The notes under the pieces: model-generated
Told to the model about the DNA's origin: nothing
What the model saw: the letters and a program-made list of their open reading frames with translations, nothing else
Database searches by the model: none
Assembly (NCBI RefSeq): GCF_016802725.1
Contig: NC_052671.1
Coordinates: 10,695,002-10,759,001 of the forward strand
Direction of reading: 5' to 3'
DNA length: 64,000 nucleotides
Origin: Solenopsis invicta
Taxonomy: Eukaryota > Arthropoda > Insecta > Hymenoptera > Formicidae
Made by a program: the position numbers and the translations under genes
Part shown: piece after piece, positions 27,110 through 35,496 of the stretch
Numbering within the stretch: the stretch's first letter is position 1
Layout of the letters: each line of letters starts with the position of its first letter

Positions 27110-27680
27110 TTAACTCGTAACATTGGCAGCATATTAATATTTCTTTTATAACCAATATTCGCTTTAGATTTGGAAATCTTGACCAATAATGCGCTTCCAA
27201 TATAAGTGCAATATTGTATCATTGTTAACTCGTAACATTGGCAGCACATTACCGTTTCTTTAAAAAACAATATTCGCTTTTGATTGGCAAATATTGGCCA
27301 ATGTACTTCTAATGTAAGTGCAATATTGTACAATTGTTGACTCGTAATATTGGCAGTACATTACCGTTTCTTCAATAAACAATATTCGCTTTACATTGGC
27401 AAATCTTGGCCAATGCACCTCCAATGTAAGTGCAATATTATACAATTGTTGACTCGTAATATTGGCAGTACATTACCGTTTCTTCAATAAACAATATTCG
27501 CTTTACATTGGCAAATCTTGGCCAATGCACCTCCAATGTAAGAGCAATATTATAAAATTGTTGACTTGTAATATTGGCAGTACATTACTATTTCTTTAAT
27601 AAACAATATTCGCTTTACATTGGCAAATCTTGGCCAATGCACCTCCAATGTAAATGCAATATTGTTTATTAATTGGCGAG
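27110..27680. repeat. Five-copy 112-bp minisatellite
   Basis: The anchor CGTAAYATTGGCAG (TGTAATATTGGCAG in the last copy) occurs at 27,116, 27,231, 27,343, 27,455 and 27,567. The last four are exactly 112 bp apart and nearly identical; the first is more diverged. Confidence 0.85.
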
Positions 27681-27820
27681 CAATATTACAAGTACATGTG
27701 CAATTGATTCTATGACCAATATTGGCTCTTTATTGGGAAATATTGGCCAATGTACTCCCAACATAACCAATGTTTCGCCAATGTTAACCAATATAAAGCC
27801 AATGTACTGTGCTACTAGGG

Positions 27821-28118
27821 ATGATGCGATGTTAATTACAATTATTTTTTAAGTACTGCGTAAAATGAATGTTTCTTTATTAAAGAACAAATTCTCTCTG
27901 TTACTATTAAACATCTTTTTTAAGTAAAAATATGATTGTGCAAAATATGGGCATAAACGTATTAATATGTATTAATATCAATGTTAATGTAAATAATTCA
28001 GACTATAATAAATAAAAAATTACGCGAAAGTAGACGTAATTAATCATTTGTGCACATTCTCGACCCCTGTCCTGGATGCAACACACGCGATACGCGTCAG
28101 ATTTTATTTACAGCAAAA
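27821..28118. other. AT-rich spacer
   Basis: Short AT-rich stretch between two repeat elements; nothing recognisable. Confidence 0.5.
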
Positions 28119-28194
28119 TGGATGTTAGCACGGACAACAACCTACATCCATTTCTCGAGAGATGGATGTGGGTTGTTGTCCGTGCTAACATCCA
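28119..28194. repeat. 76-bp hairpin (fold-back) sequence
   Basis: Two 38-bp arms meet at CTCGAG. The left arm starts TGGATGTTAGCACGGACAAC and the right arm is its complement with two mismatches. A further AAAATGGATGT occurs at about 28,216. It has no coding sign and lies just outside the P-like element. Confidence 0.85.
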
Positions 28195-28277
28195 CACTGT
28201 TTTTAACGGCGGGTTGCAAAATGGATGTGACACATAGTTCCCATTCTGACCAGAATAGATGTGCGTACTAGTGTAGG

Positions 28278-28285
28278 GGAGTTTC
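28278..28285. repeat. 8-bp target-site duplication, left
   Basis: GGAGTTTC directly abuts the left CATTGG end of the P-like element and is identical to the 8 bp after its right end. Confidence 0.9.
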
Positions 28286-28528
28286 CATTGGCGTATGAAT
28301 ATCTGGACGGAGCGTAAGGTCGGATTTCCGGCGAGGGGATTGACATTAGCGGGACGGGGTATCGGCCTATTGTCTGGCGACATTTTGGCGCTCTGTTTGA
28401 AATTCAACATGAATTGATTGAAAGAATTGTATTATTGAATTAAAGAAAAGAAAGTGAGACTGGTTTTAATCGTTCAAAATAATATGTTTTTGTAAAATAA
28501 AATAATTTTTATTACAATATTTATTGAA

Positions 28529-28610
28529 ATTGATACAATAATTACAGAAAAAATTGATACAATATTTATTTAAATTGATACAATCATTCGAGAATAACAT
28601 TGATACAATA
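28529..28610. repeat. Short direct repeats ATTGATACAAT inside P-like element
   Basis: Four copies of ATTGATACAAT start at about 28,529, 28,553, 28,574 and 28,599, just downstream of the transposase remnant. Confidence 0.75.
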
Positions 28611-28643
28611 TCATTAAAACACAAGATAATGTAATTTGAAATA

Positions 28644-29236
28644 CTATTGTCCTTGGAACAATGTTAATTTATTGCGAAAGTGTCTTTCACTTTGTTTATT
28701 ATCTTCCATAGCTTCTTTACAAATATGATATAATCTAACTTTAATATATTTGCCAGCAATTGCTTTTGTTAAATGTATTATATGGTTTTCCAAAGCAGTT
28801 TGATCATGTGAATGTTCTTTTAAATTAATAAATAAATTATTGGAGTCAGTAAATTTTCGAAGTACCGAATTTACAAGATAAGTATCTGTAAATTTTTTTT
28901 TCATAAATTTTCCTCCACTTTCTGCTAAAGCAAAGCGGATAACTCTTTCTGCTTCGTGACAAATTTTCGTCACACTAGACGATGGGTATTGTAAACGTTC
29001 GCGGCTTTTGATTTGTATCAAAATAGAGTTTTCATCATTTTTATCATCTGAAGTTAACGCATGAACACAGTCTTCGCAATACAATGACTTTTTAAGATAT
29101 CTTACGACAAATCCAGCAATATATACAATAATTCTTGAAGAAAATTCGGTGATTCTACGAATGTCTGGAAAGTACCCGTGATCTTCTATAATGTCTGCAG
29201 TCACATTACAGTTTAATTGCAGATCATCATTTAATG
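28644..29236 (-). pseudogene. C-terminal remnant of P-like transposase
   Basis: An open frame of about 190 codons has features of the C-terminus of THAP-type P-like transposases: YIAGFVVRYL followed by CEDC, then KSRERLQYPSSSV, then an IC...E..IR helix. It has no own start context: the methionine at 29,204 is internal and the frame stays open a little further upstream. It is in a different frame from the coiled-coil exon that ends at 29,227, with only about 30 bp between them. The GTP-binding and RNase H-like regions expected between them (several hundred residues) are absent, so this is a deletion product and not an active transposase. Confidence 0.8.
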
Positions 29237-30475
29237 AATTGAACGGAGTAGAAGCATTGATTATGTTCGTCTGCCAATAAACTTTTTTGTTTGAGTTCTT
29301 TTAGAACTGTATTCAATTGCGCGATCCGTTTCTCATACCGCTTATTTTTTTGTTTTAATGTTTGCACTTGCCTTTCATAATATTTCTTTTGGTGCATTAA
29401 AGTTTTGCGCAATAATTTTTTCCGTGGTGTATCCTCCAGTCGCTCGGTATACACACCAAATGAAGTAGACTCTTCTTCTCTTTTTCTTTTTAATGTAATT
29501 CTGCTTATTTCCGGCTCGCACTGTAATTGTACATAACATTTAAAATTTTATTCATTGCACTTAGTTGAATATAATGAATCTTATGCTCGAGAAAAGTACT
29601 CACAATCGAATCATCCTCGTGCACCGACTCTGTTGATGTAGCTGACAATGTATTACTTTGCAAAGAGACTTCTTCTGCACCCGCAACTTTTGAAATATTT
29701 GACTGTAAATATAAAATTTCTTTTAATATATAAATTTATCCATAGATTTTATATTATAAATGCTATATAATAATAATCTAATGATTTTTTGATAATTTGA
29801 ATATATCAATTATGTGATCTCGAATAAACTTTTCAAACAGAATTATATTCACATAAATAAAATAATATAATTCAAATAAAACGATATTTACAATTGGAAT
29901 GGCATTTTCTCTCAATCTTATTCGTGTCAGGGAACTGCGATCGAAGTCGTCGTCCGAAAAATGCAACGAGCATAAATGTGAAGACTTGGGTAAACATTCC
30001 ATCTGAAGGCCCATAACTTTAGCCCAAGTTAATTTTTTTGATTCATCTTGTGGAAATCTAATGAAACACACATATCAACTAAATTGTATATAAAATAAAT
30101 AGTAGCATGCAAGGTACGTTTCAATCCACCGAAGTCCGTGCGTAAAAACAACGTTCACGCGGTTCATGCGAGGAGCTTCCGTCAATAAGCCTATAACAAC
30201 TTGAAAGACGGATAATGTATAATGGATACAAAAGATCTACATTATTAATATGAATCAACGAGAATGTTCGACGCTCAGACACAAGCAGCAAAAACATTTT
30301 CATTAAATCTTATTTTATTTAAATATATAAAATAGAAGCAAATTTTATTTTGTAGGTTATAAATATACAGTACTTACCGGTGAAATGTAATTGCAATATT
30401 TTTTTCAATATTAATTTGCTCTTTGCTTTTTCGGTAGCTTTTATTGCAACAACCGATTGCAATACAAAGCGGCAT
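29227..30475 (-). CDS. THAP-coiled-coil protein from P-like element (possible KP-like repressor)
   Basis: Four exons join in frame: 30,378-30,475, 29,892-30,057, 29,604-29,702 and 29,227-29,520. All junctions are GT-AG and give 218 codons plus stop. Residues 1-88 form a THAP zinc finger: C4, C9, C62 and H65 as the C2CH set, FHRFP at 31-35, W44, LHF at 64-66 and the closing AIP at 85-87. Exon 3 is a polar linker. Exon 4 ends in a lysine/glutamate-rich coiled coil with leucine spacing (LRKTLMHQKK onward). In P elements the THAP domain binds the transposon ends and the coiled coil dimerises. The frame stops just after the coil, where the core was deleted. Size and architecture resemble the KP repressor, a 207-residue product of a deleted P element. 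Expression is unknown; it may simply be a relic. Confidence 0.7.
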
Positions 30476-30699
30476 TTTTTACAAATTATTTTTTAAGGTA
30501 ACTTTTTTGTACACAACACACGTCACACGTCACACAGAAACTGGAGCACTGGACGAAAACAGACGAAAACACAGTTGTTTCCTTAGTCTACTCACAGATG
30601 GCAGTACTAATGTCGCCAGACAATATGGCGGCCCACTCCTCCCCTAAAATGTTCACTCCCCGCGCCTTTAGGCTCCGTCCAGATATTCATACGTCAATG

Positions 30700-30707
30700 G
30701 GAGTTTC
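30700..30707. repeat. 8-bp target-site duplication, right
   Basis: GGAGTTTC follows the right end (CAATG) of the P-like element. Confidence 0.9.
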
Positions 30708-30852
30708 GAAGCGTTATAGGAAAAAGGCCGCCGTGGCCGCTCTCAGGTTCCTCTCTGCTATAAGAGACTGGCCAACAACCAGATTTCGTCAAATTTCTGC
30801 GACTGAGAAAGAAACATCTTACATCTCGCTCTTTCACAAATGGCGGAGTATA

Positions 30853-31360
30853 ACACATCGTTCAATAAGTCCCGAGACTAACCCAGAGATAACGCTAGTA
30901 GTACCAAGCTGGCCACGTTTCCCTAGAATGCGAACCTTCACATGAAACGTGTACAAATTTCACGTCGATCGGACCACAAACAGCTGAGTTATTGAGGTTA
31001 GAGCAAAGTCACTTTGTAATTTGTTTGAAAAATGGAAAAAAATTTAGTTTCGCGTGTTGATAAAGCATTGTTTTTTAATGGGTAAATTCCATCTAAATCA
31101 ACGATTTGTCGTCGGTATGCTGAGTTTAAACGTGGTCGTACGGACACAAACGATGCGGAACGTTCGGGTAGGCCATTGGAAGCCGTTTACAAATTACAAA
31201 GTGACTTTGCTCTAACCTCAATATCTCAGCTGTTTGTGGTCCGATCGACGTGAAATTTGTACACGTTTTATGTGAAGGTTCGCATTCTAGGGAAACGTGG
31301 CCAGCTTGGTACTACTAGCTTTATCTCTGGGTTAGTCTCGGGACTTATTGAACGATGTGT
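30853..31360. mobile_element. Mariner-derived fold-back element
   Basis: Two inverted arms of 172 bp (30,853-31,024 and 31,189-31,360) differ at only a few positions and start ACACATCGTTCAATAAG. The element is flanked by TA on both sides (30,851-30,852 and 31,361-31,362), the target used by Tc1/mariner elements. The 164-bp centre holds a piece of mariner transposase. Such long arms are unlike ordinary mariner TIRs of about 30 bp, so this is a rearranged non-autonomous derivative. Confidence 0.9.
31088..31188 (+). pseudogene. Mariner transposase fragment (N-terminal HTH)
   Basis: The frame ending near 31,188 reads CRRYAEFKRGRTDTNDAERS followed by GRP and EAV. This matches the mariner motif W..EF..GR....D..RSGRP.EAV at the end of the N-terminal DNA-binding region. 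An in-frame stop precedes it, and the rest of the transposase, including the catalytic D,D34D region, is gone. Confidence 0.85.
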
Positions 31361-31371
31361 TATGTGATATG

Positions 31372-31501
31372 AGGTTTGTTCGAGTTGCTTGAAATCCCCA
31401 AAAATTTTTGCACTCGAGATGAGATAAATATATATTCGATCGTAAGAAAGAGAGAGACGATAAAGAAATTAATTCAAAAAAGGCAGCAACACGAACAGGC
31501 C
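31372..31501 (-). mobile_element. 130-bp MITE, copy 1
   Basis: Starts AGGTTTGTTCGAGTTGCT and ends AGCAACACGAACAGGCC, so its termini are imperfect inverted repeats. Flanked by TATG on both sides (31,368-31,371 and 31,502-31,505). It lies ten bases beyond the mariner-derived element. An open frame on the minus strand through it is not convincing. Confidence 0.8.
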
Positions 31502-31503
31502 TA

Positions 31504-31909
31504 TGTCCTATGTTCAGTGTGATATGCATAAGTGCTCTTTACGCAACGTGAATAGCATGATTGAAGTTTAATATGGATGTTCAGTTGAATTTTGCAATAA
31601 TTCTTCATCAAAAGAGCAAAAAATGTTGGACGTAAAGATTGGACGGCTACAAATAATTCGTATCTTTATGAGGTTAAGTAATGTAACATATTCGTTATAA
31701 CAAAATCAGAAGAGAACATTAAATATAAAAATTATGTCAACATATATTATTTAGATTAATATATAAAACAAGTTTGTAGTATTTTTTTATAATATTTATT
31801 GATAAATATTACGTATATTTAAAAGAAAAGAGTAATTACAGTTTGAATTTAAGCGGGAGTTGACGAAAAATTCTGCTCTAATCAAAAGTGGCCTCTTGCT
31901 GGAGTCTCT
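31504..31909. other. Spacer between the two MITE copies
   Basis: AT-rich unique sequence; no gene, RNA or repeat recognised. Confidence 0.5.
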
Positions 31910-31913
31910 TATT

Positions 31914-32043
31914 AGGCCTGTTCGTGTTGCTGCCCTTTATCAATTAATTTCTTTATCGTCTCTCTCTTTCTTACGATCGAATATATATTTATCTCATCTC
32001 GAGTGCAAAAATTTTTGGGGATTTCAAGCAACTCGAACAAACC
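31914..32043 (+). mobile_element. 130-bp MITE, copy 2 (inverted)
   Basis: The reverse complement of copy 1 over its whole length with few differences. It is flanked by TATT on both sides (31,910-31,913 and 32,044-32,047). The different flanking duplications show that the two copies inserted separately rather than being one large inverted-repeat element. Confidence 0.8.
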
Positions 32044-32130
32044 TATTATAGGGTCTCTAGTTTCGAGTGTTGTAGAAAAAATTTCGGCGTGGCCGCTTGG
32101 AATGTTGGCACCATTGTTACTGCCGAGCGA

Positions 32131-32162
32131 AACCTAACCTCAACTTAAACCTGAACCTAAAC
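32131..32162 (+). promoter_or_regulatory. CCTAA-rich motif upstream of TSSC4
   Basis: The stretch holds AACCTAACCTCAACTTAAAC and then CCTGAACCTAAAC. CCTAA/TTAGG-like motifs also match the insect telomere repeat and are found near insect promoters. Its position about 120-160 bp before the first ATG fits a promoter-proximal element; this is inference. Confidence 0.25.
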
Positions 32163-32251
32163 AGATCCGAATCGACATCGACTTCCAGGTTTGGAATACG
32201 TAATATTTAAAGTTTATTCGTTATTTTGAAGGAGCATAATAAATTAGTAAA

Positions 32252-32455
32252 ATGAATAATTGTAGCGAGGAGCGTGAGTCACTTTTAAAATGCACACGTC
32301 CACCAATTTTATTCTACGCGGTGGTGACGCAGCATTCGCCAATAGACAGCGAATGTTGTTCAATGAGCTGTCGATCGCAGAAAGTAAATGCAATAAACAT
32401 GATAAATCTGAGGATGACATGGAGACGAACGAACGCGGGAAGAGGCCAGCCTTGA
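32252..32455 (+). other. Upstream open frame overlapping the TSSC4 start
   Basis: An ATG at 32,252 in good context (AAA before it) opens a 67-codon frame that runs past the TSSC4 ATG at 32,290 in another frame and stops at 32,455. The peptide resembles nothing known. If it is in the mRNA, ribosomes would have to skip it by leaky scanning to reach TSSC4. If transcription starts between the two ATGs it has no effect. Confidence 0.35.
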
Positions 32456-33033
32456 GCGATGACCGGAGGCAGAAGCGAGAAACGAAGAGATTTCGCGGCA
32501 AAGAAAGCATCTTTAAGCGTCCTGAGGGTCCGGCGCCACGCGCCAATTTCAGAAGCATTCCGGACTATCACAGAAATCCGCACAAGTGGGTCAAGTACAG
32601 TCTGGACGACGTGTCCAGCGAAGACATGACGGAGCACAGTAACACGCAGGCAGCTATGTCGTTCCTGAGAGAGCTGAAGGCGCGTAAGGAGAAAGAGAAG
32701 GTTGATGAGTCTGATGAGGAGATGGACATCGAGTCTTGCGAGTCAAATGCATCAGATTCTACGGAGACACGATTCAAGTCTAAGAAACGTGCGTTGTCAT
32801 CGCAAATTACGTTCAGAAAACCGCGGGCAAGAGAGACAACGGAAGATAGCGCGGTGATTGTAGAGCTAGATGATAAGCCTGTATTCAGAAGCAGTAAGAT
32901 TATTCTGCCAGAATATGTGATTGGACAGAAACCAAAGAGGTCGTGTAAACAGAATCGGCCGGTTAAGGTCAATCGCTCAAAAGAACTGAGATTAGACCAT
33001 TTACAAGAACCAGATGAAGAGGAAGATGATTAA
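32290..33033 (+). CDS. TSSC4: Protein TSSC4 (U5 snRNP assembly factor)
   Basis: A single-exon frame of 247 codons. The diagnostic block is near residues 97-130: IPDYHRNPHKWVKYSLDDV and then EHSNTQAAMSFL, which matches the vertebrate pattern PDY..HP..W.KYSL.DV.....SNQ.TALAFL. The N-terminal FILRGGDAAFANRQRMLFNEL fits the short F.L.G....F..R...F..L segment. The rest is charged and low-complexity (acidic stretches near 140-160, basic near 170-190, acidic tail), as in the family. TSSC4 is a nuclear factor that helps assemble the U5 and U4/U6.U5 snRNPs. The start at 32,290 is the first in-frame ATG after a stop at 32,275. Possible poly(A) signals follow from about 33,240 (AATAAA). No intron is visible. 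Confidence 0.9.
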   Translation: MHTSTNFILRGGDAAFANRQRMLFNELSIAESKCNKHDKSEDDMETNERGKRPALSDDRRQKRETKRFRGKESIFKRPEGPAPRANFRSIPDYHRNPHKWVKYSLDDVSSEDMTEHSNTQAAMSFLRELKARKEKEKVDESDEEMDIESCESNASDSTETRFKSKKRALSSQITFRKPRARETTEDSAVIVELDDKPVFRSSKIILPEYVIGQKPKRSCKQNRPVKVNRSKELRLDHLQEPDEEEDD

Positions 33034-33652
33034 AAATGTATAAAAATGATGAGAAACAGAGATGATAAGTGTATAAAATTATTGTACACAAACACAAATA
33101 TTATGAACATTTTTTAAACAAGAAAATCATGAATGTTCATGAATATTCTCCAAGTGTATAAAACTTGTTGAAAGAGATGCATATTAATCTTGTGTTTGCA
33201 ATATCTAGTACAAAGATTACATATCACATATTGCAAGTAAAGAATAAAAGTCTTTCAATATGTGTATATATATGTAATTATTGTAACAAAGTTTGCACCA
33301 ACATTCCTGGTAAAAATTTTTCATATAACTTCTCACAATTTGTATGTTAATTTCAAAATATTTTCAGAACTATATAATTTATAATAACTTTTTAAAAAAT
33401 TTCTAAATTTTTTTCTTATATGAATGAAAACACTTAAAAAAGTATAAGAAGGTCTACATCTTTCCCAGAATTCTTCTAAAATATTTGTAAATTTTTATTT
33501 CAAAACAAGAATTTTTCAGATGTAAGAGTTTAAAGTTGTGCAGTCATAAACTAAAGATGCATGTTCGTTAATCACATGTGCAGTAATATTAGTAACTATA
33601 TGACAAGTGTTTCGATCAGGAACCATCTAAATATAAATTCTGATTTTGACTA

Positions 33653-33713
<61 letters not shown>

Positions 33714-35100
33714 ACACACATACATACACATCTATATATTAAAAACTATTGCTTAAAATAAAAATTTACAAATAATTTACTTATTTTTTTGAGAACTTGC
33801 TATATTTTGATTTGTGAATTTCATTATATGTATGAATTCTGAAATTTTTTAAGACTTGTAAAATTTATCATTCTATAATTTATGGTGAAATCTTATACAA
33901 TTTCAAAAACTTTTAAAGTATATTTTAGAAATTAGTATGAGAAAAACGTAAAATATTTCAGAATTTATATGTATGAAAAATTCAAAGAAAAGATATAAAC
34001 TTTCTTAGTATTTCTGAAAAGTGTACCATATTGTATAAAAATTGTGAGAATTTTCATCAGGAGACTTATTTTAATTTTGATTTAATTTACTTTCCTTTTT
34101 TGTAATTCTTAAAGTTAGAGAAAGTAAGTTAAATCAAGATTAATGATAATTTACATGACGCAAACAGACCCAACTATCTTACATGTTATCTTGAAGATAT
34201 TTAAGCAGGGTTGAATTAATATTTTTTTAAATTAAATTATAAATTAAAGTTAATAGCTTATAAAATAAATTCATGTTGAAAGTTACATTAAGATTAACTT
34301 AAATTAAAAATTAATTTTGAAAAGTACTATTCCTATTATTATTATTATTTACATTATATTATAAAATTTTAATTTTTTAAAGTAGATTACTCTAAATAAT
34401 TATAATATGGATCATCAAATTAATATTTTATTGTAAATCAAGTTTATATAAAATAACAAACATATTTTATGTAAAAATGTTTTTTGATAATTTTTTTTCT
34501 TTTATATAAATATTGTTAACTTGAGAAAAAAGTTAATAAGTTAAAGTTTATTATAGATATGTTTCAAAAATAACTAATTGAAGTTAAAAATAAATTCATT
34601 TAAAATTAACTAAATTAATTAAGAGTTCTTAACTGTTTAACTTTATTATTCAATTTTCACTTTTAATTATTACTCAATTCTGTATTTTTAACTATCTGAT
34701 TATTTTATCTGCATTATGTGTAATATGAAAAGAAAAGGATATAAATACAGTTAACAAACGTATCAATATTATTGTTTTACAATACAATGTTTTTCATCAC
34801 CTATCCCTGTCAGTTCGATGTAATAGACAAGTAGACAGTATAGATTTCATTCCAATATCAATTCCAATATCAAATTGTAGTGCTCTACGCATTTAATTTG
34901 AGTACAGAAGGTGTAACACTTTACTGCTTCGCTCACACAAGTAGTGCAAACAGTCTATTGTTGCAGGCTACTTCGAATGCACGTCAGGTTAGGTGTGTTG
35001 GTCTATCCGCGGGATCGTTTGCCGGCTAGATAAGTTGACTTGCAAAGGTGATATCAACCGAGACGCCTGTTTAAATCTTGTTGAAGAAACCTTGGTAAGT
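33034..35100. other. AT-rich intergenic region with TA/CA microsatellite
   Basis: It holds the TSSC4 3' UTR (AATAAA at about 33,242), a long (TA)n run followed by ACACACATACACA at about 33,657-33,732, and very AT-rich sequence to about 34,750. From about 34,900 it turns GC-richer towards the next gene. No coding sequence or RNA gene is recognised. Confidence 0.6.
33657..33732. repeat. (TA)n(CA)n microsatellite
   Basis: About 22 TA units followed by interrupted CA/CATA units. Confidence 0.95.
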
Positions 35101-35490
35101 ACCGTCGCGTGAGGACTCGCATTGCGACCGCCAGGACGATGTACTTCGATAGAGGGTGGAGGGGATGAGAAACATAACCTGTACGCGGACCTGTCTTGCC
35201 GTTTCGATTTTCAAAATGGCGTGCCGAGCGTGATAGGCCAGGCGAGGAGACTCGCCACGCGTTGTCATCGTCGCGGTCGTCGTCGCGACATCCGGTATTA
35301 TTCTGTTGTGATCGTTAACATCGTTAAGTTGCGAGCACGTGTACGGTGCAGCTCGCGCGAAGTTGTTCCTGAAGAAAGTTGGAGAAGTAATGCCATCGCT
35401 CGCGCGCACGGCGTAGGACGTAGGGAAATCATTTCTTCCTCTCGTTTCTCTTTTTCTTCTTTTTTTTACCCTCTTTTTTTCGTTTTCCGT
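35100..35490 (+). promoter_or_regulatory. CpG-richer 5' region of the SMIM13-like gene
   Basis: The local GC and CpG content is clearly above the surroundings (CGTCGCGGTCGTCGTCGCGA near 35,267-35,286). A pyrimidine-rich stretch leads into the first coding ATG at 35,497. It probably contains the 5' UTR and promoter. Open frames on both strands here are long but resemble nothing and lie in the presumed UTR. Confidence 0.45.
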
Positions 35491-35496
35491 ACCTTG

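Larger units (their letters stand above)
26294..27820. mobile_element. Non-autonomous TIR element with internal minisatellites
   Basis: The ends are inverted repeats: CCCTAATAGCACAAAATATTGG on the left, and on the right the complement of CCCTAGTAGCACAGTACATTGG. The interior is built from tandem repeats rich in CCAATATTGG-type motifs. A left set (about 26,340-26,640, spacing 127 then 101 bp) repeats the near-palindrome CAATATTGGTCCAATATTG. A right set (about 27,110-27,680) has five copies at 112-115 bp. No transposase is visible, so it would depend on another element. Target duplications are not clear; the flanks share only AT. The open frames inside are products of the repeats. Confidence 0.65.
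28286..30699 (-). mobile_element. P-superfamily DNA transposon (THAP type), internally deleted
   Basis: The element is 2,414 bp long. Its 28-bp terminal inverted repeats begin CATTGRCGTATGAATATC and differ at one base. Both ends are flanked by the same 8-bp sequence GGAGTTTC (28,278-28,285 and 30,700-30,707), the duplication length typical of P elements, whose TIRs also begin CAT. Inside each end lies a perfect 17-bp inverted repeat TATTGTCTGGCGACATT (28,368-28,384; complement at 30,609-30,625), placed like the 11-bp internal inverted repeats of the Drosophila P element. The minus strand codes for a THAP domain, a coiled coil and a transposase C-terminus, but the catalytic core between them is missing. 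Confidence 0.92.

Noticed and set aside
27010..27445. Open frames on the minus strand with repeated peptides (MYNIALTLEVHWP)
   Set aside because: They are translations of the 112-bp minisatellite; the peptide repeat follows the DNA period.
28050..28410. Overlapping frames on both strands around the 76-bp hairpin
   Set aside because: Explained by the inverted repeat and the end of the P-like element; no domain.
30598..30945. 115-codon frame on the plus strand
   Set aside because: It crosses the end of the P-like element, its target duplication and the left arm of the mariner derivative, so it is a chance fusion.
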